Shown in pieces: positions 1-9,974 of a stretch of 35,155 nucleotides of DNA. The position numbers and the translations under genes are program-made. A model generated the notes under the pieces. It worked only from the letters and a program-made list of their open reading frames with translations, was not told the DNA's origin and searched no databases. The first letter of the stretch is position 1. Every line of letters begins with the position of its first letter. Source of the stretch: Chara braunii (taxonomy: Eukaryota > Streptophyta > Charophyceae > Charales > Characeae); NCBI GenBank assembly GCA_003427395.1, contig BFEA01000684.1, forward strand, positions 462,565 through 497,719, written 5' to 3'.

Positions 1-20
1 AAAAAAAAAAAAAAAAAAAG
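1..20 (+). repeat. Poly(A) tract at window edge
   Basis: The window opens in a run of about 19 A. It may be the tail of a plus-strand retroposon lying outside the window, but its left side cannot be seen. Confidence 0.5.
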
Positions 21-39
21 GTTTTCAAAACATTCCGAA

Positions 40-150
40 AAAAAAAAATGTTATGGAGACAAATAAACTAAACAACATTTGCATGGGCATTACATCCAAA
101 TTCCTTACCAAATTTGAATTAAAAATCCAATACCGAAAATAAACACGATG
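40..150 (+). repeat. Dispersed repeat R1, copy 1
   Basis: AT-rich segment sharing the order atgttatg..aaataaact..aacaac..tttgc..cacatc..ttc..accaaat with segments at 686-780 and 11521-11622. All three lie next to A-rich sequence, and copies 1 and 3 follow 'ccgaaaaaaa'. There is no coding potential. It is a short dispersed repeat of unknown class. Confidence 0.6.
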
Positions 151-189
151 ATAAAAATAAGAAAAAATAAAAAGAGAATTAAAATGAGT

Positions 190-545
190 GAGTGTGCCAG
201 CACCTTTTCGACACCGCCATCTTTGCCGGTTTTTAATTTTTTTTGGCATTGACAAATGCCCTGACAATTTACAGATATGTAGTCTACATAATCAATAACT
301 CATTAAAAAATTTTCAAAAAATAATAAAATTTTTTAGGCCCCGAAATAAAGTGAAAACAAAAAGTTAAAAGTGAAAAAAAACAAAATAGTGAGTGGGCAA
401 GCACGTTTTGACACCCCCATCTTTGACGATTTTTAATGTTTTTTTGGCTTAGCAGATTGGCTTTAAAATTTATAGGCGTGTAGGTTACATCATAGAGAAC
501 TTACAGAAATAAATTCAGAAAACAAAAACATATTCTTAAGCTCCG
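190..545 (+). repeat. Degenerate tandem duplication, ~201 bp period
   Basis: The segment beginning 'gagtgtgccagcac' at 190 recurs as 'gagtgggcaagcac' at 391. Both are followed by '(c/t)gacacc.ccatctttg', a T run, 'ggc' and matching tails ending near 'ccccgaaa' and 'ctccgaat'. Two diverged copies are seen. No gene is present. Confidence 0.6.
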
Positions 546-550
546 AATTT

Positions 551-664
551 TTTTTGGGAGGGGGCCGAACCTGGAGGTGTTCGGCCCCCGAACGGGACCC
601 CGGTAACCAGCCCGTGCAAGGACCAAGGAAGGCCCCAGCAAAAAAAAAAAAAAAAAAAAAAAAA
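551..664 (+). repeat. GC-rich hairpin block ending in poly(A)
   Basis: A GC-rich island in AT-rich DNA. It holds a perfect 11-bp inverted repeat (560-570 gggggccgaac, 579-589 gttcggccccc, 8-nt loop) and ends in 'ccccagc' followed by about 23 A. The shape suggests a retroposed structured RNA, but I do not recognise the RNA and see no convincing target duplication. Confidence 0.35.
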
Positions 665-685
665 TCCAAAACATCATAAAACAAA

Positions 686-780
686 CTATGCTATGCAGAA
701 AAATAAACTGAATATTTTTTGCCTCAGGGTCACATCGAAATTCTTCACCAAATTTAGAATAAAAAATAAAATTTAAAAAT
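686..780 (+). repeat. Dispersed repeat R1, copy 2
   Basis: Matches R1 copy 3 (11521-11622) closely: 'ctatgcagaaaaataaactg' against 'ttatgcagaaaaataaactg', then the shared cacatcgaaa, ttcaccaaat and aataaaaaataaaat. Confidence 0.7.
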
Positions 781-814
781 ATTCATTTTATTTTTATTAT
801 TTTAATTTTTTTTG

Positions 815-885
815 GCCCGGCCTGGCAAGTGATCCCGGGCCACTCTGGTAGCCTCGTATATATATATATATATCGTCATATATAC

Positions 886-930
<45 letters not shown>
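815..930. repeat. GC block and (AT)n microsatellite
   Basis: An 'ggcccgg ... ccgggcc' inverted repeat sits just after a T run (815-842) and is followed by two (TA)n tracts, about 857-873 and 880-927. No gene. Confidence 0.7.
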
Positions 931-1041
931 CAGAGCAGTGGTGCGGTCTTCCTATAGCACCGACGCAATGCACAGTGGCCACAGCCCAATCCTCAGCGTC
1001 CAATCTTCAGGGTGCACAACGTAAGTTTAGTTAGTCAGTCA

Positions 1042-1043
<2 letters not shown>

Positions 1044-1073
<30 letters not shown>

Positions 1074-1175
1074 TATCGCGCGTTGCTCCATCTTGCATGG
1101 GACAATATATATGGTGGACAAAGGCAGCGGGGAGGGCGAAGCGAATAGGGAGAGATAGAGAGAGAGAGACAGAGA
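1044..1175. repeat. (CT)n and (GA)n microsatellites
   Basis: (CT)n at about 1044-1072 and interrupted (GA)n at about 1148-1176 flank a short unrecognised segment. No coding signal. Confidence 0.7.
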
Positions 1176-1225
1176 GACTAAAGTTACCTCTCCACACACG
1201 AAAAGTCATTGGTGGTGTGTAACGG

Positions 1226-1498
1226 TTTTTTTTTTTTTTTTTTTTTTTTCAAAATCCTTTTTTTTTTTGTTTCGACATACGGGCGTCATCTTCGCAGGAC
1301 GAACGCTTGTGATTGCTGAAGCTTAGCCACTCTCTTTCCCTGACACACACACACCCATGCTCCCACAACTCTTCGGCGCACTTCTGGACCGACATGTGTG
1401 TCTGTGTGTGCATGAGAGAGAGAGAGAGAGAGACTATTCTCACCTCTGCACGTGCGTTGAGTCGTCGTAGCTGTGCAATGTTTTTTTTTTTTTTTTTC

Positions 1499-1531
<33 letters not shown>

Positions 1532-1965
1532 GACATATGCATGGTGTTGCACGCCATCTCCGCAGGACTCACACTTGAGATGGCTGAACCTTTGCCACTC
1601 TCTCTCCATGACATACACATACCCACGCTCCCACAACCCTTCGGCACACTTCACGTGCGTCCTTCTAAACTGATATGTGTGTCTGTGTGTGCATGAGAGA
1701 GAGAGATAGAAAAGAGAGAGAGAGACACAAAACTTACCTCTGCACGTGCGTTAAGTCGTCGCAGCTGTGCAATGTTTTTTTTTTTTTTTAAGCCTTTTTT
1801 TTTTTCTTTCTTTCGACATATGTACGCCATCTCCACAGGACTCACGCTTGCGATGGCTGAACCTTTGCCACTCTCTCTCCATGACACACACATACCCACG
1901 CCCCGGCAACCCTTCCGCGCACTTCACATGCGTCCTTTTGAACCGACATGTGTCTTTGTGTGCAT

Positions 1966-2027
<62 letters not shown>

Positions 2028-2240
2028 AAACTTAGCTCAGCACGCTCGTTCAGTCGTCGTAGCTGTGAAATGTAAATTTTTTTTTTCGCAATCCTTTTTT
2101 TTTTTTTTTTTTTTACATATGGGCGCCATGTCCGCAGGACGGACGCTTGTCTCGGTTCATGCCACTATCGATGGCAGAAACTTGACCTCTCTCTCTCCTT
2201 AACACACACACACCCACACTCCCACATTCCCACAAAAAAA
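1226..2240 (+). repeat. Tandem satellite, ~295 bp period, about 3.5 units
   Basis: Each unit has the same order: poly(T), a short 'caaaat/cgcaatcc' motif, poly(T), 'gacatatg', 'ccatctccgcaggac', 'gctgaa', 'gccactctctctcc', (AC)n, 'cccacgctcccacaac', 'gtgtgtgcatgagagag' with (GA)n, 'cacgtgcgtt.agtcgtcg.agctgtg.aatg', then the next poly(T). The joint 'ctgtg.aatg' falls at 1480, 1774 and 2072, giving periods near 294 and 298. The last unit is truncated near 2240. Long phenylalanine or lysine reading frames here are artefacts of the T tracts. Confidence 0.85.
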
Positions 2241-2287
2241 GAGAAAAGAAAAAGCAATAAAATCCATACAGCGCAAGATCCCTCGCG

Positions 2288-2390
2288 GAAAATGTGAAAA
2301 AGACAGAAGCTGTTGTTGCATCTGACCATATTCTAGAGGGAAGTTCGCTATGTTTTTGCACATTTCGACAGTGGCGTGGCGGTGGCCAGA
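2288..2390 (+). repeat. Dispersed hairpin element H1, copy 1
   Basis: Closely resembles 21184-21285. Shared blocks in order are 'aatgtgaaaa', 'gacagaa', 'gcatctg.ccat.ttctag', 'gaagttc', 'catttcga.agtgg.gtggcg.tggcc'. The right arm is intact, but the left arm is more eroded than in copy 2. Confidence 0.6.
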
Positions 2391-2425
2391 ATCTTCCGCT
2401 ACAGAATTGGAAGAAGATACGCTGT

Positions 2426-2427
<2 letters not shown>

Positions 2428-2464
<37 letters not shown>

Positions 2465-2900
2465 AGCACGACCAAATCATGATAAACAAAAAAGAAACGC
2501 TTGCCTCCAACGCCTGCGCGCTCACCAAACCACGAAAATAAATAAATAAATCTCTCACTAAAACATGGGAAGATACTCCACCGCTCAAAAGGGGAAAATA
2601 CGCAAATTGACAAAAACCCAAAAAAACGCAAAAAAATTGTTTGTTAAAAACAAAACGAAAAACAAAGGAAAAAAAAGAAACAAAAGGACACTTGTCATTC
2701 AAGAAGGATATTCGTTGTGGATTTTTTTTGTTTTTGTTTTTGCTTTTGGAGAGCATGAATCAGAGATTTGGCGCGGGCGACCTTTAAAAAAAAATAACAA
2801 TAAGAGGGGGGAAAAGGAAACAAAATGACAAAAACAAAATACAAAAAAAAAAAAAAAAAAAAGGTGGGCCGCAAAGCGACGCTGAAATGCTATCGACGAC
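2428..2900. repeat. Poly(T), A-rich and poly(A) stretch without a gene
   Basis: A T run of about 36 (2428-2463), then A-rich low-complexity sequence, then an A run (about 2844-2862). I looked for target duplications around both runs and found none that convinced me. Nothing codes here. Confidence 0.6.
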
Positions 2901-3518
2901 GCGCCTTCGAGATATTAATCGCCATCGACGCTTTGTGGACGCGCTCTCTCGTTTGATGACGCGCTGTGAACAATTCGGTACGTGCGTCGCTCTGCAGAGT
3001 CTGCACAACCTGCCGCCATCGATCGCCTTCATCCGCTGACCCGCACGAAAAGTTCAACCCGATTTCGGAGACCAGCGGACCACCAACCTGCCCCCCGCGG
3101 GCAATGGTGCTTAAGGAGTAGGATGAAAAAGTTTGAAGATAAGTGTACAAATACCATCAAAATGAGGTAAAAACACATTTTATGTCCATCTGGACCGTCA
3201 AATATGAAAATGACATACAAGCATTTTTCCTTCTGATATATTATTCCCCGCCCACAAGACCACCAGGTTAATTCATAAGGGGGAAATAGGCCTGAGAAAA
3301 ATACTCGAGATCTGAGCAAGGTTCTTGGTTGAATAGTCGGACGGATTGGAAGCCTTTGTTAGTCTGAGGAATTGTGGATCCTTGATCTGTGATAGCTCTG
3401 ACTTCCACAGACCTTACAGAGTTCGAACCCACGACGTTACCAAGATTTTTTTCTTTCCGCTTGGGGGAAGGCTCGAACTGGTGCGGGCTTGATTTGAAGT
3501 GGTCTGTGCTTTGTTTAC
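2863..3518. other. Unrecognised unique-looking sequence
   Basis: The first 250 bases are GC-richer than their surroundings and the rest is mixed. Open frames are short on both strands and show no motif I recognise. I cannot assign a function. Confidence 0.3.
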
Positions 3519-3664
3519 TTTTTCTGTGTGCTTTGTAGAAGTAGGCTCGAACCGTTGCGGCCCCGTGTGGTGTGGTGTGTGCGACGATTGCTTTTTCTGT
3601 GTGCTTTGTAGAAGTAGGCTCGAACCGTTGCGGCCTCGTGTGGTATGGTGTGTGCGACGGTACT
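3519..3664 (+). repeat. 73-bp tandem duplication
   Basis: Two nearly identical 73-bp units (3519-3591, 3592-3664), each running from 'tttttctgtgtgctttgtag' through 'ctcgaaccgttgcggcc' to 'gtgtgtgcgacg'. They differ at only a few positions, so the duplication is fairly recent. Confidence 0.85.
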
Positions 3665-4029
3665 TTGTTCAATAAATAGACGATAGCGGCATTTTTGCAG
3701 CCCTTTTCTCTGATGAGGCGTTACTGCGACGCGGAACGGAAGTGGGAACCGTCTCTTATGGCCGGAAGAGTTAGGAGTGGGGGTTAGTTGCTTTGCAACT
3801 TGGAACGGAGGTGGTGTCATCTATGACGACGGTAGTGCGGAATATGAGGACCGGTCGCATTTACTTCTCATCGTTTCTTTGAGCTCCACGAGATCAGTGT
3901 TAATTTTCACTTGTTAACATGGTTGCCTAATCTAAGAATACTTTGAGTTGTTTTCACAGTAGACTTTGAGTGTTGTTTCACTGCACCCTGACAGTTGTTC
4001 TTGTCTTTTCTCTTGGTTGAAGCTGGAAC

Positions 4030-5200
4030 CAGTTCCGGAACATGAGTTGAAAGTACCTTTTAAAGGACCCTTCATCCCCTTCCTTCTTGATCATATCACT
4101 TCACCCAAGCTCGCTTCTGCTGATCCCTCCTGCAAGATTTTTTCAAATTGTTGGATTGCATATTGAATATCTTTCTTCTGCTGGAACGCCTAGTTTAGAT
4201 GAAAGAATTGACCAGTGATATCTAATTTCTATTTGTACAAAATTAACAACCAGTTTCGGGACCCTTAATATTTATCTGTCCGGCCTCACTCCCTCTCTCC
4301 CCCTGAGACAACGTTTATACCATAATATCCATACCATTACCTTACGACCTATCTCGAAAAAAAATTGTTGGAAGATAAACACTTGCAATCCCTCGGGAAC
4401 CCAGTGACCCAAGAGAATGACTTTCCAATTCCAGGGTCAATCAATTATTGTTAGGCCCTTCCAAATACAATCTCATCTTCTCCATAGCAGTACTGATCCA
4501 TAACATTGCATAAATATATGCTCAGTAGTTTCTCTAAAGTTTATACTAAAAAAAACTAAAAGACAGGATTTGCACCATGGCGTAACCAGTCCTCTCTGTT
4601 CTAGTGTGGAACGATCTATCAACCAATCATTTGTAGGCAGACACCGATATACTATATACTATTGTAAAGAGGCAAATTTAGCAGGCCGTTGTTTGAGATT
4701 TTTAAAACATTTGATGTGTTTTATCAAATTTATCTCAATATTAAGATGTGTGGCCCATCTTTCATGCAAAATTACCACAATGTCCACTTTTGGGCGAAAA
4801 TCATTATATGATATCCCTACCGCTCAATCTTTCTCCCTAAAAATGATGCATTTTTTTAATGTGAGTACCAACGTCAAGAGAATAGAAAAAAAAATCTGAT
4901 CCAATGAATTTGAGAGTTGATGAACATTTTTTAGAGTCTCTCTCATTTGATCCACTGTTTTCTAGTCTTTCTTAATCTTCCCTTTTCACCCATAATGACC
5001 AACGTGTATCAGATTCTGAGCTATTAAAAATACATCCATTCTAATTCGTGCTCCATTGATTCCCCCAAAAAGGTTGTCGAAGCACTTTCTCATAACGGGA
5101 GAGAAAGGTTTTATTGGGAAGCGGCAGGTCGTGCCAAATTGTAAAGATAAGGGTTCCACAAAGAGCCACAGAGCAATTTGAGCCTGCCCCTCAAATTGCA
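4030..5200 (-). pseudogene. LINE ORF2 C-terminal fragment, copy 1
   Basis: The minus strand carries a decayed C-terminus of a plant L1-type ORF2. From high to low coordinates I can read 'LRQPFWGNQWSTN' near 5070, then at 4680-4570 'RCLPTNDW', 'STLEQRG' and 'PWC', the start of the reverse-transcriptase zinc-binding region. Near 4180-4100 comes 'QQKKDI' followed by 'SLGEVI'. Each block matches the second copy at 10064-10889 in order. Stops and frameshifts break it; one is TAG at the Trp position of 'FASLQW'. No endonuclease, palm domain or poly(A) tail is preserved. It abuts the hAT relic. Confidence 0.75.
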
Positions 5201-5324
5201 AGACAGTCTGTGGACTGACTTCTCAAAGTATGACTCCCACCTTTACAAGCACTGTGACATCGCATCAGATTGGTAGAGCTGTCATGGAAAGAGTTGCACA
5301 AAACTGCAACGCATTGTAAGTCAT

Positions 5325-6536
5325 GTGATAACGATGTGGAACACAACCACACCGTGTGAGCGCAACCGGTCGATGCTGGACCTCGTGCATGAGAAAAGGA
5401 GGAACCAGATGTCCATTGACACAATAAACAAACTTGTTTATGTGCACTGGAACCTCCAACTGTTGGAGGTGAAGAAGAAGAAGACGGGGGTGTTCATCGA
5501 GATGTGGGGTCACGTCTTTTGTATGGATGCACTTCCACCTGCAGAAGATCCTAACATCCTTTCTGACGACATGCAGCCGTCGACAGATGAGATGGCTTGT
5601 AGGGATCGTCTAAGGACGACGCCTTATGGGAGGATTCCTAAGGTGGGGACCGTGGACGACTCCAACGATACCGACAAAAGCGATGATAGGGAGGTTCTGG
5701 TTTGGAGGGGGAAGGGCAAGAAAAGGAAAGAGGACTGTTTGGAAGCTCCTCATGATGCAAAGGGTGAAGCACACTAACTGTGACTGACAAGTGAGAGTCT
5801 CTGAAAAACTTTTGAAGAAGAGGAGGATGTAGATGGGGACATGCAGTTTGGTATTTGCCCGACTGAGGACTCGGACAAAGAGTCTGATGACGAGGACGAG
5901 GAAGAGAATGATGAGCCTCTAACAATGAGGAAGCAAACAGGTCACTTGGATAGTGACTTTGAGCTCTTGTTGCCTCGTTCAGAAGACAGGCGACGAAACA
6001 CGGTCAATAACGACGAGGCGCTGAGAACGATGGCACAAACACTTACCAAGAGAGATCATGCCATCATGACGTAGCACATGGAGGAGGAAGCAAGGCGTGT
6101 ACCTGTTCCACGTCGGACTGAAGAAAGAGGAAGGGAGGGAGTCGGCGTTGGACCAACAGAGACAGCAAGTGGGGCGCAAGCAGGAATTGTGCCTACTGCA
6201 GTGGGCAGGGAACAGACAGTAGCGGCGCCGACAACAACAACATGTGGGGACCAGATAATTGACAACATGTCCCACCTGGAACAGCAAGGTGGGAATCCAT
6301 CCACTGAACCGCTCAAAGGAGAACAAGAAGTTGGGCACAGTGCACAGAGCAGGCACAATGTAGCGCATGTATACAAGAAGCGGTCGCATGCAGCCACTTC
6401 AGTCCCACCTCTCGTTGTGCTCCTCTCAAAGGCCTCAACCACACTTCCCACCTTTGCTTGCGGAGTCGCCTCACTGTGTCACCATGGACTTCCTCTTTTT
6501 TTTGTGCAGGTTTTCTTTCACAGTCTACCTGCTTAG
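5325..6536 (+). pseudogene. hAT-family transposase C-terminal relic
   Basis: The first 150-codon frame contains 'CERNRSMLDLVHEKRRNQ' (from about 5355) and then 'LVYVHWNLQLLE'. This is the signature of the C-terminal dimerisation region of hAT transposases in plant genomes, whose usual pattern is C-E-R-N-W-S, K-R-R-N-R and L-V-Y-V-H-Y-N-x-R-L. The upstream catalytic domain is absent. The same frame continues after a TAA at 5775 through an acidic segment (5841-6071, 'DEDEEEND') and, past a TAG at 6072, to 6536, as expected for the charged tail after hAT domains. I found no terminal inverted repeats. It is a dead fragment. The family call rests on the motif; the extent of the tail is inference. 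Confidence 0.75.
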
Positions 6537-6759
6537 TTCAGTTGGTACACCCAATGACATAAACTATTGAAGACTAAACTCAAGTTCGAATTTAGCAACT
6601 ATCACACGAACATTGAGGAGAAAAAAATGATTACGAAATACCTGGGGTCGGTAGGCCAGTTGGATGATGATATCCTAAGGTCTATTATGTATTGCAAGTG
6701 AGGCAAGACATTTTTCAACAACTGTCTGTCCACCAGTTAGACTGCATTAATCCTTGAAC

Positions 6760-7262
6760 ACTGGGCTCTTTTTTTTTTCCTTTTTTTTTTTTTTTTTTTT
6801 TCGCACGTCAAGCTTATACAGACACTGTCTGCGCACCACCCAAGGGGTTGTCCATGGTGTTGTATGTCGGGTCTTGATTATGCGTGGGCTGCTTCTGGCT
6901 GTTGCTCGTGGTTGTTTTGTTGATCTCCCCAGTCTGGCATATCACACACAGGGGCCGTTTGTGATTATCGCTCAAATGGTAGAGTCTTCTTGTCACATGT
7001 CATAGATCATGGGTTCAAGTCTGGCTTGCGACTTTGGGCGGGGGGTTTGTCCAGCTTGGCCTGTCGTCTCTTCAAAATGAACACATAGTTCCCTCCACAT
7101 TGTTCTGCACATCTCTGGCCTTCAGGCACACATATCTCGCTATACAGTTACACAGAGCACACATAGCCTTCGGGCAGACACAAAAAATATGGCCCTATGG
7201 GCTCATACAAACACACATGGCCTCTGGCCACACACATATACACACAAGTACGATACTGGGCT
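6760..7262 (-). mobile_element. Probable poly(A)-tailed retroposon with 8-bp TSD
   Basis: The 8-bp word 'actgggct' occurs at 6760-6767, directly before an interrupted poly(T) (6769-6801), and again at 7255-7262. This is the layout expected for a minus-strand retroposon whose tail is the T tract. The body includes a tRNA-like stretch (6965-7025) and a degenerate repeat around 'cacacatRgcct.cgggc' (7110-7240). An 8-bp match can arise by chance, so the call is tentative. Confidence 0.45.
6965..7025 (+). other. tRNA-like / pol III promoter-like segment
   Basis: 'tcgctcaaatggtagagtc' resembles the D-arm and A box of a tRNA ('agctcagtNGGtagagc'). About 47 bases on, 'gggttcaagtctgg' resembles the T-arm and B box (GGTTCRANYCC). 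The stems do not close well and no CCA-ready acceptor pairs are evident. It is therefore a degenerate tRNA or tRNA-derived SINE head, not a working tRNA gene. It lies antisense to the poly(A) tail of the element containing it. Confidence 0.45.
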
Positions 7263-7281
7263 GGGGAGGTCGATCAGGTAT

Positions 7282-8743
7282 AACATAGAATTCGTGAAAA
7301 CCTAACAAAAAAAATTGTTAGGTTTGCACGATATTTTTTAAAGATTTTAATAATAAATTTTTGAGGCCTCCTACATGAACAACATTCTATGTGAAGTAAA
7401 TTAACCGCAAAAAATAAATAAAAAAATACTTTTTTAAAACCACTAGAAGTGGTGAGAAGAGAAGCAAGTTTTTTACAAAAAATCACTACCTTGCAAAGCA
7501 CCGTTTGTTCAAGAATCGAAATATCTCAATTTTTTGTTTATTTAAAAAATCAAATGTATAGTTCTAATAGGTATGTAGCACGATTAACCTATTCGGGGGT
7601 TTCCCGAACATGCACATATATTCGCTTATTCACGAATACATTTTCTAGGAGATGTTCTCTCATACACGGACAAATATATTATTTTTTTGTATTTTGTATT
7701 TTTTTTTATTAAAATATTTTTCCATTTTTTAATTTTAAATCGTGGTTGGCTAAGAATTTAAAGATGTTCTAGCGGCAAAAGTTGTTTGAATTCTTCTTGT
7801 ACATAACATATATTTTTTGACAAGGATTTTATAATAAACTTTTAAATGAATTATATTAATTTATAGTTCTATAAATTAGTTTTCATAGAACTTGGTTTTT
7901 ACCAAACTGTTGAAAACGACTTATAGGTCTATAAATGAGTATTCACTGAAACTGTTTTTTTTAACGCCTTTCAAGTTCGCCTTGCAGTTCTTAGAGATTG
8001 ATTGTTTGAGCTATGCTTTTTGTCAATCTACTGAAAACGACTTATAGTCTTATAACATGTTTTTCTATTGGAAAGGGTTTTCTTGCACATTTTGAGAATC
8101 ACTAGACTTTTTGCCCATTTTTTTGCCTCCTTTCTCGTAAAACAATTTAAAAAACTCTTTTTAATATGTTAAAAATAAGAGTTTGACTTTAACTTTTTCA
8201 TTCTATAAAAAATGTTAGGTTTTGTGGTTTTGTCTAGGTTACCAATGGTCCGGAGACCGGACGTCTCCACCGGACGTCTCCCCCCCCCGTCGTCCAGATT
8301 TTGGCACAAAAAAAAAAAAAATAATAATAAATAAAATTATGGCAGTGTTGCGCATGGCCTAGAGACCCCCCACAAAAAATTTCAGATTTTTCTGAGCATT
8401 TGCTGATAGGGTGGTATTCGGGGGGGCGGGGGGGGTAGAAGGGGTTTTGGTGGGGATAGGAGAGGTATAGATGGGGAATGAATCTTTAAAGATTTTTATT
8501 ATTTATTCTACTGGTCCAAATGATCCAAAAAATTGGTGGCATACACCTAATGCAAGGTGGAAGCCACATGATTTTTTTATTTTTTATTTTTTATTTTTTA
8601 TTTTTTTCGCGCTAGGTCGAAAATATCCTGTCCGGTCCGACGTCCGACCAGACGTCTGGTCGGACATCCCGGACGGTCAGGGGGGTCCCGGACGTCCGGC
8701 CCGGTAACCTAGGGTTTTGTTAGGTTTTCACGAATTCAGTGTT
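7282..8743. mobile_element. Terminal-inverted-repeat element with nested MITE
   Basis: A perfect 23-bp inverted repeat pairs 7288-7310 (starts gaattcgtgaaaacctaac) with 8715-8737. With two mismatches it extends outward to 7282 and 8743. A short direct repeat 'gtat' flanks it (7278-7281, 8744-8747). Subterminal 'cctaac/gttagg' motifs recur inside. The interior is AT-rich and without a gene. Removing the nested 479-bp MITE and one TSD copy leaves about 975 bp. It is a non-autonomous DNA transposon. The superfamily is unclear because the flanking repeat could equally be read as TA plus palindromic sequence. Confidence 0.65.
8234..8712. mobile_element. hAT-like MITE, 479 bp, perfect 8-bp TSD
   Basis: The element starts 'ctaggttacc' (8234-8243) and ends 'ggtaacctag' (8703-8712). 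It is flanked on both sides by the identical 8-mer 'ggttttgt' (8226-8233, 8713-8720). Inside the termini both ends are rich in 'ggacgtc'-type words. An 8-bp duplication is typical of the hAT superfamily. There is no transposase frame. The centre holds poly(A), poly(G) and T-rich tracts. It sits inside the right end of the larger TIR element, so it inserted later. Confidence 0.8.
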
Positions 8744-8747
8744 GTAT

Positions 8748-9974
8748 ATGGTGGGGTCTACGCATGCATGGTTTACCTCTAGGGTAGGGTAGAGATATAA
8801 GTCGCTCCGGGTAGTCTGAGTTCCGCCTAGCCTTGGATAAGCTAGGAGGAGGCCGGCAGGATGTGTCCGTGGGCGCTGGCCAGCCTTGCTTAGGTAATCC
8901 TGCTGGGTAGACTCTATGAATTGGGCCTATAGAAGATTGCATGAGCCTGGCGTCCGAAGTTCCCGTACGGCACGGTTCGTCCGCTTCCGCTTCCATTTGG
9001 GCTGGGAGCTTGGACCAGCCTTGGTGCTTGCCACCGCTGTTTGGTCCAGGTTGCCCTCAATACTGGTAGCGTGATGGTCCTTAGTGCTGTTCACATTGAG
9101 GTAGGATAGTAGGGACAGGGGGTGCGCTGGGAGTATTAACGTGGGGATGGGTAGGGTAGGTGGCTTATCCTGTTAGGACAACCATTGGCTGCCGCTACCA
9201 GCAATCACTACAGGTCTGGTCTATGACGCGCCAGCTTCCGGACCTGCGCCATCTTCTTATCCCCCCCCCTCTCTCTTGGTCAAATTTTCGGTGAACGAGA
9301 CCTCTTTTTGTGTATGTAATATGATAACCCTCGGACCAGTTTTTAAAAATTTGTCTTTTGCAAATTCGGGAATTACATGGGAATTAAGCGCACCTTAGCA
9401 AGTGTACTAGGAATTTGGGTCGACAGTTAGGAATTCCGGAATGAGTGGAGTCTGACGTGTCCTTTCTTGCGCATGAATGTTCTCAACTTCGTCTTGAAAA
9501 GCTCTATGAAGTTTTGCAAGAAACCCGCGCTCGCTCTACCGCACAACTATAGTTTTTTTTTTTTTTTTTCATAACCTCTCAGTTCTGGCCCCTACCATTA
9601 TGGGGAGCAACAGTCCGATTCCTGTTCCCCTGACAAGTCAATAATGAATATATTGAAACATACGCACGCTCCTCTCCATTATGGCTGAGAGGCCCGAGTG
9701 GACAACATTTATTGCTTCCTTAGGGAAGGATGTACCACCCCGTCCCTGCCTAAGTTAGCCTATGGTAAGATTGTACCCTCCTATCTTATCCTTCCGGGCT
9801 GCATCTGCTGGAAAACGGGTTCAGCGTCCCTTACCTATTACTTTAATGGATCAAGAAATCCCCCCGCTATCCCATTTCCTAGGGATGCCTCTTCAGTCAG
9901 AAGTCTGACCGCCAAATAATAGTGATATATCTAGCATCGTTTGTTTAGATCCTCCTCTTATCTAATCTCTCCGG
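8748..9974. other. Unrecognised intergenic sequence
   Basis: Moderate GC, only short frames, one poly(T) at 9552-9569 without a recognisable target duplication, and one R2 repeat (listed separately). The last part, near 9975, probably merges into the 3' region of the minus-strand LINE fragment. Confidence 0.4.
9178..9221 (+). repeat. Dispersed repeat R2, copy 1
   Basis: Forty-four bases beginning 'acaaccattggctgcc' and ending 'ggtctggtc' match 18529-18572 with only a few differences. The flanks do not match, so this is the shared part of a dispersed repeat of unknown class. Confidence 0.7.

Noticed and set aside
1249-1696. Overlapping frames of 120-130 codons on both strands
   Set aside because: They arise from poly(T), (GA)n and (AC)n within the 295-bp satellite. 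The same fragments recur in every unit.
2199-2756. 185-codon minus-strand open frame
   Set aside because: Built on a poly(T) tract read as lysines and on A/T-rich low complexity. There is no domain, and it overlaps the satellite and the hairpin repeat.
9552-9569. Minus-strand poly(A) insertion
   Set aside because: No copy of the left flank (cacaactatag) could be found downstream.
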